DNA of 64,000 bases. Source: an uncultured Clostridia bacterium (GTDB taxonomy: Bacteria; Bacillota; Clostridia; Christensenellales; Pumilibacteraceae). The DNA lies in the NCBI GenBank assembly GCA_947581755.1, contig CANPVN010000003.1, positions 1 through 64,000 on the forward strand. The letters are read 5' to 3'. The position numbers and the translations under genes are program-made. The notes below the pieces were generated by a model. That model was not told the origin of the DNA. It worked only from the letters and a program-made list of their open reading frames with translations, and ran no database searches. Positions within the stretch are counted from its first letter, which is position 1. The number at the start of each line of letters is the position of its first letter. This document shows, one piece after another, positions 8,953 through 17,234 of this stretch.

Positions 8953-10950
8953 ATGGTTAAAAAGATTTTGTCGGTAGCTCTGTGTTTGGTGCTTTCGTTG
9001 ACCGTATTTTGCGGTTGCAATTTGTTTGTACACAACATCGAAAGAGATTACCAAAGAGTTGTGGTAGATATTCCCGAAACCCATTATGCTTATACTTATT
9101 CCGAGAACGATAAGGATAACGTCGGAGAGAAGGGAATCCCTTATTGCGATTATAACGGTACGGCATACTACCTCAGCTGCGGAAACGTATATTATAAAAA
9201 GACAGCGGAGGGCATAGCGGTTTCTCAATCCGTCGAAAGCTACGATTTGTTTAAGAATAAAGACGGAAACGTACAGGTATATGCTTTTGCGGAAGAAGTA
9301 CTCGACGAAGTGGAATACAAAGAAGTAAAAGATACATTGCTTTCGGGCGACCCTTCCAAGGTAAAGTATATGGATTATGACGTTACTTTACCCGCTCGAC
9401 AGATTTACAAGACCGAGTTTGCCAACTATATCAACAATTATCTCAATCAATATGTAAACAGCGGTCTTTACAATGTAGAGCAAGCGATAGACGTTATTCT
9501 CGATTCCGTGATAGTAAATCGCGGTCTTATGATAAACGAAGCCTGGAAGTTCTTTATCAACGGACAGATTCCCATGACTCAGGCGGCGTTCAATATCATC
9601 GAGCAGTCGGTTTACGGCTCCATCGACACAGAACTTCGTACTTTGCAAGAGACTATTCTCGAAGAGAAGGGAATGGACATTCCCGATTATGACGACGGAA
9701 CAAGCGACGATTCAAGCGAAAACTCGAGTACGACATATCCCGTTCCGCCCGAGGAAGAGGAGCAATCCGATAATTACAACGAACAGCCTTGGTCGATTGC
9801 CGACGAGAGAAATCGTTGGCCCGGAATAATCGGCGACGCGAAGCAGAAGTCTTTGGAACTCGAGTCGGTAAGAAGATATATAATCCAACTCGAAGAGACC
9901 GTAGACGCCGATTTCAGAATGACCGAGCAGCAAAAGCAGCGCGCGAAAGCCGATATAGAAAACTTGAGAAAGATACAGAACGAGAAGGGAATAGAATTTG
10001 TTTATCCCGAACTCGGCGGCACCTATCTCATTGATTATCTTTACAGAAAGAATATTTTGGAAAGTTATGTAACAAGCAGCGTAGAGTCCTATATGAAGGA
10101 TTCTTTGAGCAATTCCGTCACCGTAACCGACGCCGAAATTCAGCGACGTTACGAGGACAACCTCAGAACTCAAAGAGACAAATACAGCGAGAAGATCGAG
10201 GACTTCGATACCGACGTCAACGCAGATACCGAGACGACTTTCTATTATGTTCCCGATACCAACAGATTCTTCTATGTTAAACATATTTTGCTTCAGTTCA
10301 GCGAGGAGCAGACCGCTTATCTCAACAACTTGAAGCAGAACCCCAATTATTCCAAAGAAATGCTTCTTGCCGAAAGAGCCGGAATGGTAAATGAAATCAA
10401 GGCGTATGCGCATGTCAACGGCGAAGACGATACTTCGGTTGCTTACACGGCAAATCAGGTGTTCACCGAGATAAAAGCCGCTGTGGGAAAATATTCTTCC
10501 AATCCCGTGCTTGCAATGCGCGAGTTCGACAAGATGATTTACAAATTCAATCAGGATCCGGGAAGTTTCAACAAACTCAATAACGGCTATCCCGTAAGGA
10601 CGGACGAAAATGCCGAAGATAATTGGGTAAAGGAATTTTCGTCTGCGGCAAGAGAACTCAACAAGGGCGGCAAAGTGGGAGCAATATATCCCGAACTTAT
10701 AGTCACCGATTACGGTGTGCATATTATGATGTACGTCGGCAAGTTCCCCAAGACGGTTATGACACTTTCCGATTATACCGATTTGTCTCGCACTCAAACT
10801 TTCAAGGACATGATTTACGACGAGTTATTTACAACCAAAGCGCAAGAGAAATACGATACCTGGCAGAGAAACAACGTCTACAACATGGTTGACAACGAAG
10901 AAAAGGTACAGATTCACAGAGAGGTATTCAAGGACTTTTACGACCTTTGA
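8953..10950 (+). CDS. lipoprotein with parvulin-type peptidyl-prolyl isomerase domain (PrsA/SurA-like)
   Basis: Probable extracytoplasmic folding factor anchored by lipid. The 665-residue protein starts with a signal peptide ending in VFCGC (lipidated Cys22 if processed). A long helical region with an insert rich in Ser, Asp, Glu and Pro (about residues 254-275) precedes a parvulin-like domain near 437-600 that begins RFFYVKHILLQF and ends YGVHIMMYVG, the usual first and last strands. The family helps exported proteins fold outside the membrane. It is about twice the length of Bacillus PrsA. The AGAGGA ribosome site is close to the ATG. It is flanked by its own promoter and terminator, so it is monocistronic. 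Isomerase activity is not proven by these motifs. Confidence 0.75.
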   Translation: MVKKILSVALCLVLSLTVFCGCNLFVHNIERDYQRVVVDIPETHYAYTYSENDKDNVGEKGIPYCDYNGTAYYLSCGNVYYKKTAEGIAVSQSVESYDLFKNKDGNVQVYAFAEEVLDEVEYKEVKDTLLSGDPSKVKYMDYDVTLPARQIYKTEFANYINNYLNQYVNSGLYNVEQAIDVILDSVIVNRGLMINEAWKFFINGQIPMTQAAFNIIEQSVYGSIDTELRTLQETILEEKGMDIPDYDDGTSDDSSENSSTTYPVPPEEEEQSDNYNEQPWSIADERNRWPGIIGDAKQKSLELESVRRYIIQLEETVDADFRMTEQQKQRAKADIENLRKIQNEKGIEFVYPELGGTYLIDYLYRKNILESYVTSSVESYMKDSLSNSVTVTDAEIQRRYEDNLRTQRDKYSEKIEDFDTDVNADTETTFYYVPDTNRFFYVKHILLQFSEEQTAYLNNLKQNPNYSKEMLLAERAGMVNEIKAYAHVNGEDDTSVAYTANQVFTEIKAAVGKYSSNPVLAMREFDKMIYKFNQDPGSFNKLNNGYPVRTDENAEDNWVKEFSSAARELNKGGKVGAIYPELIVTDYGVHIMMYVGKFPKTVMTLSDYTDLSRTQTFKDMIYDELFTTKAQEKYDTWQRNNVYNMVDNEEKVQIHREVFKDFYDL

Positions 10951-10971
10951 TAAATCGTAAGAAAAATGTTT

Positions 10972-11013
10972 CGAGAGGTAGCGAATTTATTACTCGTTAC
11001 CTCTTGCTTTTTT
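10972..11013 (+). terminator. terminator of the parvulin lipoprotein gene
   Basis: A 13-bp stem with wobble pairs (arms 10972-10984 and 10994-11006) followed by CTTTTTT. Its 3' end overlaps the -35 box of the following promoter. Confidence 0.85.
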
Positions 11014-11033
11014 ATATGAACAAGTGTTATACT
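11004..11033 (+). promoter_or_regulatory. promoter of the ABC exporter operon
   Basis: TTGCTT (11004-11009), 18-bp spacer, TATACT (11028-11033). It excludes the in-frame GTG at 11024 as translation start because that codon lies upstream of the -10 box. Confidence 0.65.
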
Positions 11034-11071
11034 TTAATCTAAAACGACAGAATTTTTTTACGGAGCGGAAA

Positions 11072-12871
11072 TTGAAGAAGAAAGAATTTACAAGTGCGGG
11101 AATGCTTGGATTTTTCCTTAAAGGCAGCGTTGCATTATTTGCGGCAAGTATTGTCGCAAATCTTTTCGGTACGATTTTCAATACTTTGGTTCCGCAGATC
11201 ATTTCCGTTACGATAGACAGCATAATAGGCGACGAACCTTTGAACAAAGTTTCGTCGTTTGTCGTAGACCTTTTGGGCGGAATAGATGTTCTTAAAAAGA
11301 GTTTATGGATAGTTGCGCTTATAATAGGGATTTTGGCGTTGCTCATCGCTTTGTTCCGATACCTCGAAACCTATCTTACGGCGCGCGCGAATCAAACTCT
11401 TTTAAGAAGAATGAGGAACACGACTTTTTCTCATATATTGCGGCTCCCGATGAGTTGGCACGACAGGCAGATGACGGGCGACATAATACAGAGATGCACT
11501 TCGGATATCGATACCGTTACCAACTTTGTCTCCAACCAACTCATAATGCTTTTCCGAATACTAATCATGACGGTGATTTCTCTTATCATGATGTTTACGA
11601 TGAATTTGAAACTTGCGTTGATAGCCTCGGCGTTTTTGCCTGTTATGATTACATATTCGCTGTTGTTCTATCGCAAGGCGGGAAGATATTTCAAACAATG
11701 CGACGAGCAAGAAGGAGTACTCTCCACTTATGCGCAAGAAAATTTTTCGGGCGCGCGCGTGGTAAGAGCGTTCGGCAAAGAGAGATACGAAAAGGAAAAA
11801 TTCGAAAAGCAAAACGTATATTATACGGGTTTATGGGTGCGGGTGGAAAGGTTCCTTGCGCTTTATTGGACGACAAGCGATTTATTGTTGGCTATCCAAC
11901 TTATGTTGATAGTCGTTCTCGGAACGATTTTTTGCGTCAACGGAGAAATTACCACAGGTAAACTTTTGGGTTTTATCTCATACAATACCATGCTCATGGC
12001 GCCAATACGACAACTCGGAAGAATAGTATCCAATCTCTCCAAGGCGAATATATCTTTAAGGCGAGTTTCGGAAATTATGAATGCGGAAGAGGAAGAATAC
12101 GGGACGGCGGAACAATTATCGGGCGATATAGAGTTCTCGGACATTATATTTTCTTATGACGACAAGCCCGTATTGAAGGATATAAATCTGAAGATTCCGC
12201 AAGGCTCGACGTTGGGAATTATAGGCGCTACGGGAAGCGGAAAGTCCACATTGGCTGCGCTTTTGGATCGACTTTACGAGACAGAGCGGGGGCAAATCAC
12301 AATAGGCGGGCGCGATATAAAAGACATTCCGAGGAGTACTCTCCGAAACAACATAGGCTTAATATTACAGGAAGGACATTTGTTTTCCCGTACGATAGGC
12401 GAAAATCTTGCCATTGCCCGAGAGGGAGCGAGCGACGCCGATATAAGAAATTATGCTTCGTTGGCGTGCGTTTCCGATAACATAGAAGGGTTTGCGAAAG
12501 GCTATGATACGATTTTGGGCGAGCGGGGAGTCCGACTTTCGGGCGGACAAATTCAAAGAATAGCGATAGCGCGTACATTGATGAGGCGCGCGCCCTATAT
12601 TATTTTCGACGATTCTCTTTCCGCGGTAGACAGCGAAACGGACTTGACGATCCGCAAAAATCTCAAAAAGGAATTTGAGGGCTCGACCGTCATAATAATT
12701 TCCCATCGCATAACCACTCTCATGAATGCCGACAATATAATCGTACTCGACGATGGGAAAATCGTAGAACAGGGTACTCATGACGAACTTGTTGCAAAGG
12801 GCGGAATTTACAAAAAGATCTTCGATATACAGATGAATTTACCCGAAGAACTCAAGGGGGATCTGCAATGA
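11072..12871 (+). CDS. ABC exporter half-transporter, degenerate-site subunit
   Basis: Fused membrane and ATPase subunit of a type I (exporter-fold) ABC transporter, 599 residues with the chosen TTG start (GGAG six bases before it and a promoter just upstream). Six membrane segments occupy the first 320 residues, including the conserved HDRQMTGDI coupling region. The ATPase domain has Walker A GATGSGKST near 386-394, signature LSGGQ near 490 and Walker B ending in Asp513 followed by Asp514 where the catalytic Glu should be. This Glu-to-Asp change is known in heterodimeric exporters such as BmrC, LmrC and TM287. The stop overlaps the partner's ATG. The substrate cannot be inferred; drugs, lipids or peptides are all possible. 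Confidence 0.92.
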   Translation: MKKKEFTSAGMLGFFLKGSVALFAASIVANLFGTIFNTLVPQIISVTIDSIIGDEPLNKVSSFVVDLLGGIDVLKKSLWIVALIIGILALLIALFRYLETYLTARANQTLLRRMRNTTFSHILRLPMSWHDRQMTGDIIQRCTSDIDTVTNFVSNQLIMLFRILIMTVISLIMMFTMNLKLALIASAFLPVMITYSLLFYRKAGRYFKQCDEQEGVLSTYAQENFSGARVVRAFGKERYEKEKFEKQNVYYTGLWVRVERFLALYWTTSDLLLAIQLMLIVVLGTIFCVNGEITTGKLLGFISYNTMLMAPIRQLGRIVSNLSKANISLRRVSEIMNAEEEEYGTAEQLSGDIEFSDIIFSYDDKPVLKDINLKIPQGSTLGIIGATGSGKSTLAALLDRLYETERGQITIGGRDIKDIPRSTLRNNIGLILQEGHLFSRTIGENLAIAREGASDADIRNYASLACVSDNIEGFAKGYDTILGERGVRLSGGQIQRIAIARTLMRRAPYIIFDDSLSAVDSETDLTIRKNLKKEFEGSTVIIISHRITTLMNADNIIVLDDGKIVEQGTHDELVAKGGIYKKIFDIQMNLPEELKGDLQ

Positions 12872-14697
12872 AAAACAACGATGTTTTACCTCTTAAAAAA
12901 TTGCGGTTTTTCGGACTCGGCAAACTTCGTCCCTTTTTGAGAAATTACAAGTTCTTGTTTGCGGCGATGATAATCGGAAGATTCATAACGGGACTGTTTC
13001 AGACTTTTGTACCCTTTTTCCAGAAATATGCGATAGATAATTTTATCGGCGGCAGTACTCTTGATGGATTGGCGATTTTTATAATTTTATATCTTATATG
13101 CTTGATATTTATTGCCGTAATGAGTTACATATCTTCCTATGACTGCTGTAAACTCGAAATGTTTCTTTTGCGAGATATGCGCAGAGCCTCTTTCAATCAT
13201 TTGCAGACTTTGTCGGTGGCATATTACAACGCCCACGGAGTGGGACATATACATTCGCGAGTAATGAGCGATACGGGCGCGATTTCCTCGGTGCTTTCCT
13301 GGGATATTTGCGAGGGGACTTATAATATCGCCTACGTTCTTTCCGCCGTCATAGTAATGTTTGTTCTTAATCCCATACTTGCGTTATGCGTGGTATTGTT
13401 GATTCCTTTGGCGACATTGGTGTCCGTCTATTTTACGCGTAAACTCACAAAAATAAATCGTCGCGTGCGACACATAAATTCCGAAATAACGGGAGCCTTT
13501 AACGAGGGCGTAACGGGCGCAGAGACGGCAAAAACTTTGTCAATCGAGAAAACGCTCGATAAAGGTTTCATGGCTCATACCGACGAGATGAAGAAAGAAG
13601 CCACGAGACAGGGACATTATCGCGCTCTTTTTACCTCTCTTATTTCTTTCGCTTCTTACGTAGCCTTGGCGCTTGTGCTTTGGTACGGCGGAATTATAAC
13701 CTCTATCGATACATTGAAAAATTTGGGAACTCTCACGGTATTTATGACGTATGCGCAAGGCTTGATAGGTCCCGTGCAATGGGCAGTTGACGCAATAGCC
13801 GATTTTATCTCGGTGAAAGTCAACGTAGAGCGTTTCAGCGCGCTCATGGAGACAGAGAGCGATGTGAAGGACAGCCCCGAAGTAATCGAAGTATACGGTG
13901 ACACTTTCAATCGTAAATGCGAGAATTGGGAAACTCCGAAAGGCGACATAGAATTCAAGGATGTGACTTTCGTCTATCCCGACGGCGAGGAAAAAGTGTT
14001 GGAGCATTTCAATCTCAAAGTACCGAAGGGTACCAATGTAGCCATAGTGGGAGAGACGGGCGCAGGCAAATCGACTATAATAAATTTGGTTTGCAGATTT
14101 TATGAGCCTACCGAAGGTCTGATATTGATAGACGGCAAAGATTACAGAGAACGCAGCGTAGCTTGGTTACATTCCAATATAGGATATGTTTTGCAGACTC
14201 CTCATTTGTTTTCGGGTTCGGTGCGCGAAAATATTCGTTACGGCAAAGAAAACGCGACCGACGAGGAGATAATGAAAGCGTTGGAGAGCGTGGACGCGAC
14301 TAAAGTTGTGGAAAAGATCGGAGGGCTCGACGCTCGGATAGGAGAGGACGGAAATTCTCTTTCCACAGGAGAAAAGCAACTTTTGTCTTTTGCGAGAGCG
14401 ATAATAGCCAATCCCGCGATATTTATATTGGACGAGGCGACTTCTTCGATAGACACCATAACCGAAAAGCAAATTCAGAACGCCATTGACAAGCTCATGG
14501 AAGGCAGGACGAGTTTTGTCATTGCGCACAGACTTTCGACGATAAAGAATGCCGATATAATTCTCGTTATAAAAGACGGAAAGATCGTAGAACGGGGATC
14601 ACATTCCGACTTGTTGAAACAGAAGGGCGTCTATTATGAGTTGTATCTTAATCAATTCCGACAGGAAAGGGAACGCTCTTTCCCCGAAGCAAGTTAA
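12868..14697 (+). CDS. ABC exporter half-transporter, catalytic subunit
   Basis: Partner of the preceding subunit, 609 residues, six membrane segments then an ATPase domain with Walker A GETGAGKST (about 395-403) and Walker B LDEATSSID with catalytic Glu523 present. Its signature motif is altered to LSTGE instead of LSGGQ. In a heterodimer, this weak signature would face the Walker A/B of the partner, which has Asp514, so one complete and one defective ATP site are expected, exactly the arrangement known for BmrCD and TM287/288. The four-base ATGA overlap supports equal synthesis of both subunits. Confidence 0.93.
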   Translation: MKNNDVLPLKKLRFFGLGKLRPFLRNYKFLFAAMIIGRFITGLFQTFVPFFQKYAIDNFIGGSTLDGLAIFIILYLICLIFIAVMSYISSYDCCKLEMFLLRDMRRASFNHLQTLSVAYYNAHGVGHIHSRVMSDTGAISSVLSWDICEGTYNIAYVLSAVIVMFVLNPILALCVVLLIPLATLVSVYFTRKLTKINRRVRHINSEITGAFNEGVTGAETAKTLSIEKTLDKGFMAHTDEMKKEATRQGHYRALFTSLISFASYVALALVLWYGGIITSIDTLKNLGTLTVFMTYAQGLIGPVQWAVDAIADFISVKVNVERFSALMETESDVKDSPEVIEVYGDTFNRKCENWETPKGDIEFKDVTFVYPDGEEKVLEHFNLKVPKGTNVAIVGETGAGKSTIINLVCRFYEPTEGLILIDGKDYRERSVAWLHSNIGYVLQTPHLFSGSVRENIRYGKENATDEEIMKALESVDATKVVEKIGGLDARIGEDGNSLSTGEKQLLSFARAIIANPAIFILDEATSSIDTITEKQIQNAIDKLMEGRTSFVIAHRLSTIKNADIILVIKDGKIVERGSHSDLLKQKGVYYELYLNQFRQERERSFPEAS

Positions 14698-14860
14698 ATT
14701 TTACGGAAATAAAAAAACTCCCGTAAAATCGTCAAAAGACATTATTCTACGGGAAATTAAAGAAAAGGTCTCGATTTTATATTGAATACATTTTCACGCA
14801 AGAAAAAACGGCAAGGAATTACAGTAGTTCCCATAGGGAATTTAGGTAAGTCACAGATTA
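14698..14860 (+). other. intergenic stretch with alternative hairpins
   Basis: Just after the exporter stop three mutually complementary pieces occur: TTTTACGG (14699-14706), CCGTAAAA (14721-14728) and TACGGG (14748-14753). The middle piece can pair with either neighbour, so two exclusive hairpins are possible. No gene was seen. Copy A of a short repeated block follows at 14805-14843. Confidence 0.4.
14805..14843 (+). repeat. copy A of an inverted, terminator-linked block
   Basis: Contains AAAACGGCAAG (14805-14815), TTCCCATAG (14828-14836) and a TTTAG end. The same three pieces occur in the same order on the minus strand at 16197-16160. Each copy is followed in its own orientation by a strong hairpin with a T-run. 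Confidence 0.55.
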
Positions 14861-14869
14861 AAGAGAATT

Positions 14870-14898
14870 AGGCGTGGCGTAATGCCATGCCTTTTTCT
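14870..14898 (+). terminator. intrinsic terminator downstream of repeat copy A
   Basis: A 9-bp stem with one G-T pair (arms 14870-14878 and 14884-14892), a 5-base loop and a TTTTTCT tail. It lies 173 bases after the exporter operon and may end that transcript or a small RNA containing copy A. Confidence 0.85.
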
Positions 14899-15005
14899 AT
14901 CTTGGTTTAATAGTCTCGCAGAATATATTAAACTTATGTAGCAAGCGGAACTGAGTATTGTGTGCTATACATAGGTATAGATATTGGTTTTCTGTCGATA
15001 AACTA

Positions 15006-15034
15006 TTGATTTTTATTTTGAAATATGCTATACT
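15006..15034 (+). promoter_or_regulatory. promoter of the structured RNA gene
   Basis: TTGATT (15006-15011), 17-bp spacer, TATACT (15029-15034). The expected start, seven bases downstream, is G15041, the first base of the RNA closing stem. Confidence 0.7.
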
Positions 15035-15040
15035 TACTAT

Positions 15041-15253
15041 GCCAAACAAGTTTAATGCCCTAATTAGGAGTACGGGCTTTTTAATTTAATAGAAAAGGTA
15101 TGTCCTTTCTAAAAAACGTCCATATTTTGAATTTGGTAAAAATGCAAATTCCAATATGTGGACGTAATTACCCGTACTGCATAAACTTGTTTGGCGACAG
15201 TCGGAGTTTGCGTTTTTCGTGCGTTGGCTTTGGCTGGCGCACTTTTTATTTTT
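15041..15253 (+). ncRNA. orphan structured non-coding RNA
   Basis: The stretch folds on paper into one compact structure. P1 is a perfect 14-bp closing stem (15041-15054 with 15182-15195). P2 has 8 perfect pairs (15069-15076 with 15171-15178). Inside lie hairpin P3 (15090-15098 with 15104-15111, one bulge), P4 (15116-15126 with 15153-15165, a 2-base bulge) and P5 (15129-15134 with 15146-15151) with an 11-base loop. A sigma-A promoter ends exactly before P1 and an intrinsic terminator follows at 15219-15253, so it looks like an independent RNA of about 210 nt. GCCC at 15057-15060 can also pair with GGGC at 15074-15077, which would break P2, a possible switch. A 6S-like regulatory RNA is one candidate because of the long closing stem, but the three-way junction is atypical. 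No reverse transcriptase gene is adjacent, so a retron is not supported. Confidence 0.7.
15219..15253 (+). terminator. terminator of the structured RNA
   Basis: A 10-bp stem with three wobble pairs (arms 15219-15228 and 15233-15242), loop TTTG, and a TTTTTATTTTT tail. Confidence 0.85.
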
Positions 15254-15362
15254 GGGAGGTAAATATTAAAAGAGTAGTACTTTTTGTTTAGAAAGCATTT
15301 AATAAATCGATTTGATAAAAATTTAATATCATCCAAATCAACAATTTTAAGGAGAAAATCAA

Positions 15363-16025
15363 ATGAAAAAGATTAAAAAAATTAGCATAACTTTTACGAT
15401 TTTATTGTGTGTGGTAATATCAATGCTTTCGCTTGCCGCTTGTGACGAAATTCCCTTTGGAAATGTTGCGGTTGAAAATCTTGTGTTAGATAAAACCACA
15501 GCAACAATTAGAGTGGAAGAAACCTTGCAATTAATTGGTACGGTAATTCCAAATGATGCAACTAATTCAACCATTTCTTGGCAATCATCAACGGACTCTA
15601 TTGCAACTGTAAGTGATACAGGTTTAGTAAAAGGAGTTGGAGAAGGAACTTGCATAATCACTGCATCAAGTGATGGAAAATCAGCTTTTTGTGTAGTAAC
15701 CGTCAAGAAAAAAGTTCCTGATTTAAGGGCATTGTATAATGCTCTAGACAGCAAATATGGGTGGACTATAGGAGATGATGGAAGTTATTTATCTGCAGAT
15801 ACCAATGTTTTGGATCTTGATAATTATTCGAATTCCTCAATCGCTGACGCGATTCAAGAGATGAATAAAAATTTGGGTTTACCTGATTCTTTATGGAACG
15901 ATATGATACAAACAACTTGGTCAATGGGTAAACAGGAAGAAACATACGAAAGTATTGGAATTAAAGTTTCTTGGACTTATCACCCTGATAAGGGACTTGA
16001 AGTTACATATAAATTGATTGGCTAA
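15363..16025 (+). CDS. lipoprotein with a Big2 Ig-like domain
   Basis: Predicted 220-residue surface lipoprotein. The signal peptide ends in the lipobox LAAC (Cys27 lipidated). Residues about 36-114 form a bacterial Ig-like group 2 domain, recognisable by TTATIRVEETLQLIGTV, the SWQSS segment and GEGTCIITA. The C-terminal half (residues 118-220) has no family I recognise; it resembles a small alpha/beta domain with several aromatic residues. AAGGAG lies ten bases before the ATG. The gene is richer in A and T and uses codons such as TTA and AGA more often than its neighbours, and it sits in an island between inverted repeats, which hints at acquisition by transfer. Role is unknown; adhesion or sensing would be guesses. 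Confidence 0.8.
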   Translation: MKKIKKISITFTILLCVVISMLSLAACDEIPFGNVAVENLVLDKTTATIRVEETLQLIGTVIPNDATNSTISWQSSTDSIATVSDTGLVKGVGEGTCIITASSDGKSAFCVVTVKKKVPDLRALYNALDSKYGWTIGDDGSYLSADTNVLDLDNYSNSSIADAIQEMNKNLGLPDSLWNDMIQTTWSMGKQEETYESIGIKVSWTYHPDKGLEVTYKLIG

Positions 16026-16122
16026 ATGAATGTTTATGTTGATATTAAATTTTTTCGATTCGACAAAAAAGTAAATATTTATAATTTCAAAAAATGTCCA
16101 TGCTTTGCAGAGTAAAAAAACA

Positions 16123-16151
16123 AAAGGATAGCAAAAATTTTGCTATCCTTT
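16123..16151. terminator. bidirectional hairpin between the Big2 gene and repeat copy B
   Basis: A nearly continuous palindrome (arms 16123-16136 and 16138-16151). On the minus strand it is followed by TTTTGTTTTTTT, a strong terminator for anything containing copy B. On the plus strand the tail is poor, so it would end the Big2 transcript less efficiently. Confidence 0.7.
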
Positions 16152-16159
16152 GTTACTGT

Positions 16160-16197
16160 CTAAAATCTCTATGGGAAGCGTGCCTTCTTGCCGTTTT
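16160..16197 (-). repeat. copy B of the inverted, terminator-linked block
   Basis: On the minus strand: AAAACGGCAAG (16197-16187), TTCCCATAG (16177-16169) and ATTTTAG (16166-16160), matching copy A at 14805-14843. Upstream in the same orientation lies a 6-bp hairpin (GAAGGA...TCCTTC, about 16226-16201). The block may be the 3' part of a small RNA or a remnant of a repeat family. Confidence 0.55.
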
Positions 16198-16264
16198 AAC
16201 GAAGGAGTTCTACGAAAATTCCTTCAATATCCCGCTGTAAAAAGTTGTTTTTGGCATGGGAGCA

Positions 16265-16295
16265 ATTAAAAACGGTTTGACCGACAGTCAAACCG
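16265..16295 (-). terminator. terminator of the minus-strand small gene
   Basis: A perfect 9-bp stem (16295-16287 with 16281-16273), 5-base loop, then TTTTT on the minus strand, 37 bases after the stop codon at 16332. Confidence 0.85.
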
Positions 16296-16331
16296 CTCGA
16301 TTTTCGAGTTCATGTTAAGCGTATATTTTTT

Positions 16332-16652
16332 TCAGGCGAATTTAAGAACGTCCTCGTAAGTAAAAGGTTTGTTTCTGTCGTCCTTTTTATCGTTTTTGTC
16401 TTTTACCCATTCCAAAATAAGCGTATCGAAATCCACGGTTTCGATAAAGTCCGACTTTACGAATTTAGTGATATTGAACTTTTCGAAATTGCGTTTATGA
16501 CTCGACAGAGCGATGGGAGTGGGAATATCCAATGAATTGCAAATATCTCTCAATACGGAGTCGAAGTTTTCGTAAGAAAGTTCTTCGGTTTCGTAGATGA
16601 CGCTTCTTGTAAGTTTGTCTTTTTTTCGTGTTTGTACCCAAATCTTTATCAT
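16332..16652 (-). CDS. conserved hypothetical protein, apparently leaderless
   Basis: A 106-residue soluble protein of unknown function; similar small proteins of this kind occur in clostridia, by recollection. It is rich in Lys and Asp with a basic N-terminus (MIKIWVQTRKKDK) and alternating charged helices. A longer frame exists upstream but would overlap greA and its promoter. The start at 16652 is chosen because TATAAT (16665-16660) lies exactly seven bases before the ATG, with TTGCAA at -35 and an 18-bp spacer. This places transcription start at the ATG itself, so the mRNA should have no leader and no ribosome site. Its promoter is back to back with that of greA. Confidence 0.72.
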   Translation of the reverse strand: MIKIWVQTRKKDKLTRSVIYETEELSYENFDSVLRDICNSLDIPTPIALSSHKRNFEKFNITKFVKSDFIETVDFDTLILEWVKDKNDKKDDRNKPFTYEDVLKFA

Positions 16653-16659
16653 ACGAGAT

Positions 16660-16689
16660 ATTATACCATAAAATGATTGGAATTTGCAA
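16660..16689 (-). promoter_or_regulatory. promoter of the leaderless small gene
   Basis: Minus-strand TTGCAA (16689-16684), 18-bp spacer, TATAAT (16665-16660), seven bases, then ATG. Confidence 0.7.
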
Positions 16690-16698
16690 GGGGTCCGC

Positions 16699-16727
16699 TT
16701 GACTTTTTTCTTTTTATACGTTATACT
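16699..16727 (+). promoter_or_regulatory. promoter of greA-lysS
   Basis: TTGACT (16699-16704), 17-bp spacer, TATACT (16722-16727). It diverges from the minus-strand promoter with only nine bases between the two -35 boxes. Confidence 0.8.
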
Positions 16728-16763
16728 TTTAAAGTTAACGATATTATAAGGAGTAGTATATTT

Positions 16764-17225
16764 ATGGCAGATTATATAACCGCGGAAGGCAAGAAGCAGT
16801 TGGAAGAAAGACTCGAGTACCTCAAGGTAGTCGGAAGAGCCGAAATGGCGGAAAAAATTCGTGTTGCTCGAGAACAGGGCGACCTTTCGGAAAATGCCGA
16901 ATACGACATTGCCCGTGACGAACAGGCAAAGATGGAAGCGGAAATTCTCGATATAGAGACACGATTGCATGATGTTGTCGTCATAGACGAAAACATTGAC
17001 AGCGATAAAGTGGACGTGGGACACGAAGTCGAACTTATGGATACGGACACAAAGGAGACTTTTCGATTTCAGATAGTGGGAACTCATGAAGCGGATCCCA
17101 TTCATAATCTTATCAGCAACGAATCTCCTTTGGGCAAAGCCATTATAGGCAAAAAGATAGGCGCAACCGTAACCTATAAGACTCGCAAGGGCGAATCAAA
17201 AGTAAAAATCATCAGCATAAAATAA
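16764..17225 (+). CDS. greA: transcription elongation factor GreA
   Basis: Factor that inserts a coiled coil into the secondary channel of RNA polymerase and stimulates cleavage of backtracked RNA. The 153-residue protein begins at the ATG after AAGGAG (16749-16754); an in-frame start at 16677 lies upstream of the promoter and is rejected. The N-terminal coiled coil carries the acidic tip in LSENAEYD (Asp and Glu that position magnesium), and the C-terminal FKBP-like domain shows SPLGKAIIGKKIG. Length is normal. It is followed after nine bases by lysS, a frequent neighbour of greA in Firmicutes. Confidence 0.96.
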   Translation: MADYITAEGKKQLEERLEYLKVVGRAEMAEKIRVAREQGDLSENAEYDIARDEQAKMEAEILDIETRLHDVVVIDENIDSDKVDVGHEVELMDTDTKETFRFQIVGTHEADPIHNLISNESPLGKAIIGKKIGATVTYKTRKGESKVKIISIK

Positions 17226-17234
17226 GGGGCGAAC

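Noticed and set aside
15041..15253. Retron msr-msd reading of the structured RNA
   Set aside because: There is no reverse transcriptase gene nearby, and the transcript ends at a terminator before the lipoprotein gene.
15100..15291. Small plus-strand coding frame inside the structured RNA
   Set aside because: It has no ribosome site and runs through the stems and the terminator.
16653..17105. N-terminal extension of the small minus-strand protein over greA
   Set aside because: It would be antisense to greA and covers both promoters; the TATAAT-ATG spacing fixes the start at 16652.
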